A stretch of 5,903 nt of DNA from Euryarchaeota archaeon UBA19 (GTDB lineage Archaea; Thermoplasmatota; Poseidoniia; Poseidoniales; Thalassarchaeaceae), in NCBI GenBank assembly GCA_002502175.1, contig DAPQ01000021.1, positions 1 to 5,903 of the forward strand, read 5' to 3'. This document shows positions 4,126 through 5,903 of the stretch, piece by piece. The notes under the pieces were generated by a model. It saw nothing but the letters and a program-made list of their open reading frames with translations, was not told the DNA's origin and made no database searches. The first letter of the stretch is position 1. Each line of letters starts with the position of its first letter. The translations under genes were made by a program, and so were the position numbers.

Positions 4126-5903
4126 TCACACATTACCCAGTATGCAGTCCAGAGAGACCCCTCTTTCATTTCGATAGGGGATATTGACTGTGATGACGAC
4201 AACGATATCGTCTCCGCTAGTTCAATGGGTCACTTCATTACTGCACTCTACAACGACGGTATGGGAGGATTTGGAGACAGGCAGGATGTCTTCATCTCAA
4301 ACAACGATTCATTCCGCGCTGGATTCAGGGATACAGCGGATGGAACTAGAGTCTATGTTGCCGATGTCGATGGTGACGGTGTTAACGACGTAGTCTACTA
4401 TCAACAAAACATTCGATTCGTCGGAGGGCCTATGGTTCCTGGAAATCTTACTGTACTTTGGGGAGACTGTAATGAGAGAATCAACAATTGGAACCCCTCC
4501 GAAGCAATCACAGTTAGCAACCCATATCTCACGGACATGGATGTAGAGGATATCGATGGTGATGGAGATGCAGATATTGTCATGAATGTAATTGATCCTA
4601 CTTTCACAAATAACTACATCAACATATACAAGGGTCCAGATCCAACTCAAATAACTGCTCAACAAACAATTCCAGTACCATTGACCAATGGATTGCACAC
4701 GAACTTAATTTTAGGACATTGGGGAGAAGATGTACTTGGCGGTGGTGGCCTTCCTGGTGGTGGGGTTGGTGATTGTGAAGATCTCGACATCTGGTTGCTA
4801 CGCACACCACCTTACAACACCGGTGTAGGATACTCGAATGGTCACTATGACAACATGACTGTCCTTGAATACGACTGTACACTTGGCACTTATCCAAATC
4901 CATTAGATGCAACTGCAAATGGCGTACATAATTTCAAACTGGATGCAGAACACAACTATCCTTTGTACGGAATCGATATTTCTGACACAAATGAAGATGG
5001 CGAGGTAGACCTAATCGCTGCAGTTGATGGAATTACAGGAAATATATCCTATGCAACCCGTACAGGTTCATCGTGGGACACTCAGAATTATGTCACTCTC
5101 GGTGACTATCTAGGTGCATCGATTACAATTGCTGATGTGAATAGGGACGGAAAAATGGATTTCTTTGTTCCAACAGAGGTTACTCTTACTCGCTTGCAGG
5201 ACTCAAGTGCACAGAACCAAACATACCTGCTCGTAGACAACCTACGTGAAGTAAATACAGTAGAAATCATTCTTGGCGATCCCAACGGTAATGGGTACCT
5301 ATCATCGCTCTCCTTCGACGTTGGCCGCCGACCGACAATGGCAGTTCCAGGACAACTTGCAGGCGGAGAGAACAGTGCTTACGAGATAGCCATTGGACAA
5401 AGAGACAGGTCATACCGATTCGCTAACAGCGCTATGTGGCTCGATACTCAAGGATGGGCCGGGGCTGGCGATTTCCTCTCCGTCCTCAGTCTAGACAACG
5501 AAGATGTTGGAATAACCGAGGTTAGCATCGCACCAGCGGCATATGACCCAGCGACTGGAGCAGCAATGATTGGTGAGGGTAACCGATTTGTCAACTTAAC
5601 AGTGAAAAATACAGGTCTAAACCCTATTTCTGGCTCAATTGATGTCGACTTAGAAGTCAAGGAAGTTCTCGATGGAATTGACACCCTTGTCTACTCTAAC
5701 GACTTCGAGGGTAACATCGACAATACCAATTGCCCATCTTGTACGATTGTCCTAAAATCATACACAGGAGAATATGGTGCTGGTTCGTCTTCATGGCACG
5801 AGGAATGGAATGCATCCACCGATTCAAACGGTTCAGCTACAGATGATTGGTGGGAAGCCGACACAAACCCGACTACCTACATGTGGGCCGGAATGGACCA
5901 CAA
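3991..5903 (+). CDS. Large exported FG-GAP/VCBS beta-propeller protein with CARDB-like domain, 3'-truncated by the window
   Basis: The frame is open from 3991 to the window end (637 complete codons, no stop), so the C-terminus is missing. Residues 1-45 are a signal peptide: charged stretch to Arg22, hydrophobic core 23-40, and a probable cleavage after SVSA (45). The mature part starts with FG-GAP/VCBS repeats whose calcium loops are DIDCDDDND (64), DVDGDGVND (125), DIDGDGDAD (187), DTNEDGEVD (332) and DVNRDGKMD (382). A degenerate one, DCEDLD, lies at 261. Such repeats build integrin-alpha-like beta-propellers on cell surfaces. A Gly-rich loop lies at 250-260. Residues 505-560 (NRFVNLTVKNTGLNPISG) resemble a CARDB/APHP-type beta-sandwich. 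Residues 570-637 contain DFEG, a CPSC motif (581-584) and many Trp; they might be a MAM-like or jelly-roll domain, but this is unproven. Cysteines 67, 160, 262, 296, 581 and 584 are all in the mature part. Ligand or substrate is unknown. The start could also be ATG 4009, 4012 or 4024. Adhesin, surface-layer-associated or polymer-binding roles are inferred. Confidence 0.92.
   Translation, partial: MKFGVAMMSLSMNARNESKEGRIAIFLVMLMLSSPMLSLVPSVSASHITQYAVQRDPSFISIGDIDCDDDNDIVSASSMGHFITALYNDGMGGFGDRQDVFISNNDSFRAGFRDTADGTRVYVADVDGDGVNDVVYYQQNIRFVGGPMVPGNLTVLWGDCNERINNWNPSEAITVSNPYLTDMDVEDIDGDGDADIVMNVIDPTFTNNYINIYKGPDPTQITAQQTIPVPLTNGLHTNLILGHWGEDVLGGGGLPGGGVGDCEDLDIWLLRTPPYNTGVGYSNGHYDNMTVLEYDCTLGTYPNPLDATANGVHNFKLDAEHNYPLYGIDISDTNEDGEVDLIAAVDGITGNISYATRTGSSWDTQNYVTLGDYLGASITIADVNRDGKMDFFVPTEVTLTRLQDSSAQNQTYLLVDNLREVNTVEIILGDPNGNGYLSSLSFDVGRRPTMAVPGQLAGGENSAYEIAIGQRDRSYRFANSAMWLDTQGWAGAGDFLSVLSLDNEDVGITEVSIAPAAYDPATGAAMIGEGNRFVNLTVKNTGLNPISGSIDVDLEVKEVLDGIDTLVYSNDFEGNIDNTNCPSCTIVLKSYTGEYGAGSSSWHEEWNASTDSNGSATDDWWEADTNPTTYMWAGMDH
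4180..5166 (+). repeat. FG-GAP/VCBS calcium-loop repeat array (protein level)
   Basis: Five clear DxDxDGxxD-type loops begin at 4180, 4363, 4549, 4984 and 5134, and a degenerate one at 4771. In residues the spacing is 61, 62, 74, 71 and 50, consistent with successive blades of one propeller. The similarity is in the protein; the DNA copies are diverged, so this is an old duplication rather than a recent tandem repeat. A seventh, loop-less blade may follow around residues 445-500. Confidence 0.8.

Noticed and set aside
4184..4393. 69-codon + strand frame inside the exported-protein gene
   Set aside because: It is out of frame with the long open frame that carries a signal peptide and regular calcium loops; it is low-complexity Thr/Ser/Met sequence.
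4309..4698. 129-codon open frame on the minus strand
   Set aside because: It is antisense to the FG-GAP repeats; its composition is what the Asp/Gly-rich sense strand produces in reverse, so it is a shadow.
4619..4918. 99-codon minus-strand frame rich in His and Cys
   Set aside because: It looks zinc-protein-like, but the His/Cys content comes from reverse-complementing the Gly-rich and Asn/Thr-rich codons of the sense gene; no ordered metal motif is present.
1..5903. CRISPR array, insertion sequence, tRNA/rRNA or defence genes
   Set aside because: No regularly spaced direct repeats, transposase-like protein, terminal inverted repeats or RNA gene signatures are visible, and nearly all the sequence is explained by four same-strand genes.

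Overview
The window reads like a piece of an uncultured archaeal genome, most probably a marine planktonic euryarchaeon of the Poseidoniales (Marine Group II) type. This placement is inferred from several things. There is a secreted-type cyclophilin and a very large, signal-peptide-bearing, calcium-loop-rich protein of the kind common in that group. The ribosome-binding sites are GGTG/GGTGA, GC content looks moderate by eye, and the genes are tightly packed on one strand. No rRNA or other decisive marker is present, so a bacterial source is not formally excluded.

All four genes lie on the + strand. (1) Bases 1-487 hold the 3' part of a cyclophilin-type peptidyl-prolyl isomerase, whose start lies before the window. 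(2) Bases 579-3263 hold a complete 894-residue aconitase of the AcnA/IRP1 type, with all three cluster cysteines and the catalytic serine/arginine motif. (3) Bases 3295-3921 hold a complete 208-residue protein that I do not recognise. It has an N-terminal beta-strand module, an acidic and proline-rich linker and a winged-helix-like C-terminus, and it starts 31 bases after acnA. (4) From 3991 to the window end there is an open, unfinished frame of at least 637 residues. It encodes an exported protein with FG-GAP/VCBS calcium-loop repeats forming a probable beta-propeller, then a CARDB-like beta-sandwich, then an unassigned Trp-rich segment with a CxxC.

The non-coding parts are short (91, 31 and 69 bases). 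The 69-base gap before the large exported protein is the most informative. It carries a perfect 7-bp inverted repeat with a 3-base loop, AT-rich promoter candidates and no Shine-Dalgarno match before any of the possible ATG starts.

Aconitase and the 208-residue protein are probably cotranscribed. The cyclophilin and the large protein are both likely to work outside the cytoplasm (folding and surface functions respectively), but nothing here shows that they share a pathway. I see no CRISPR array, mobile element, tRNA/rRNA gene or defence island, and no clear evidence of a wholly new multi-gene system. The points most worth following up are the unassigned acnA neighbour, the architecture of the large exported protein, the palindrome in front of it, and the cysteine-containing insert in the cyclophilin.
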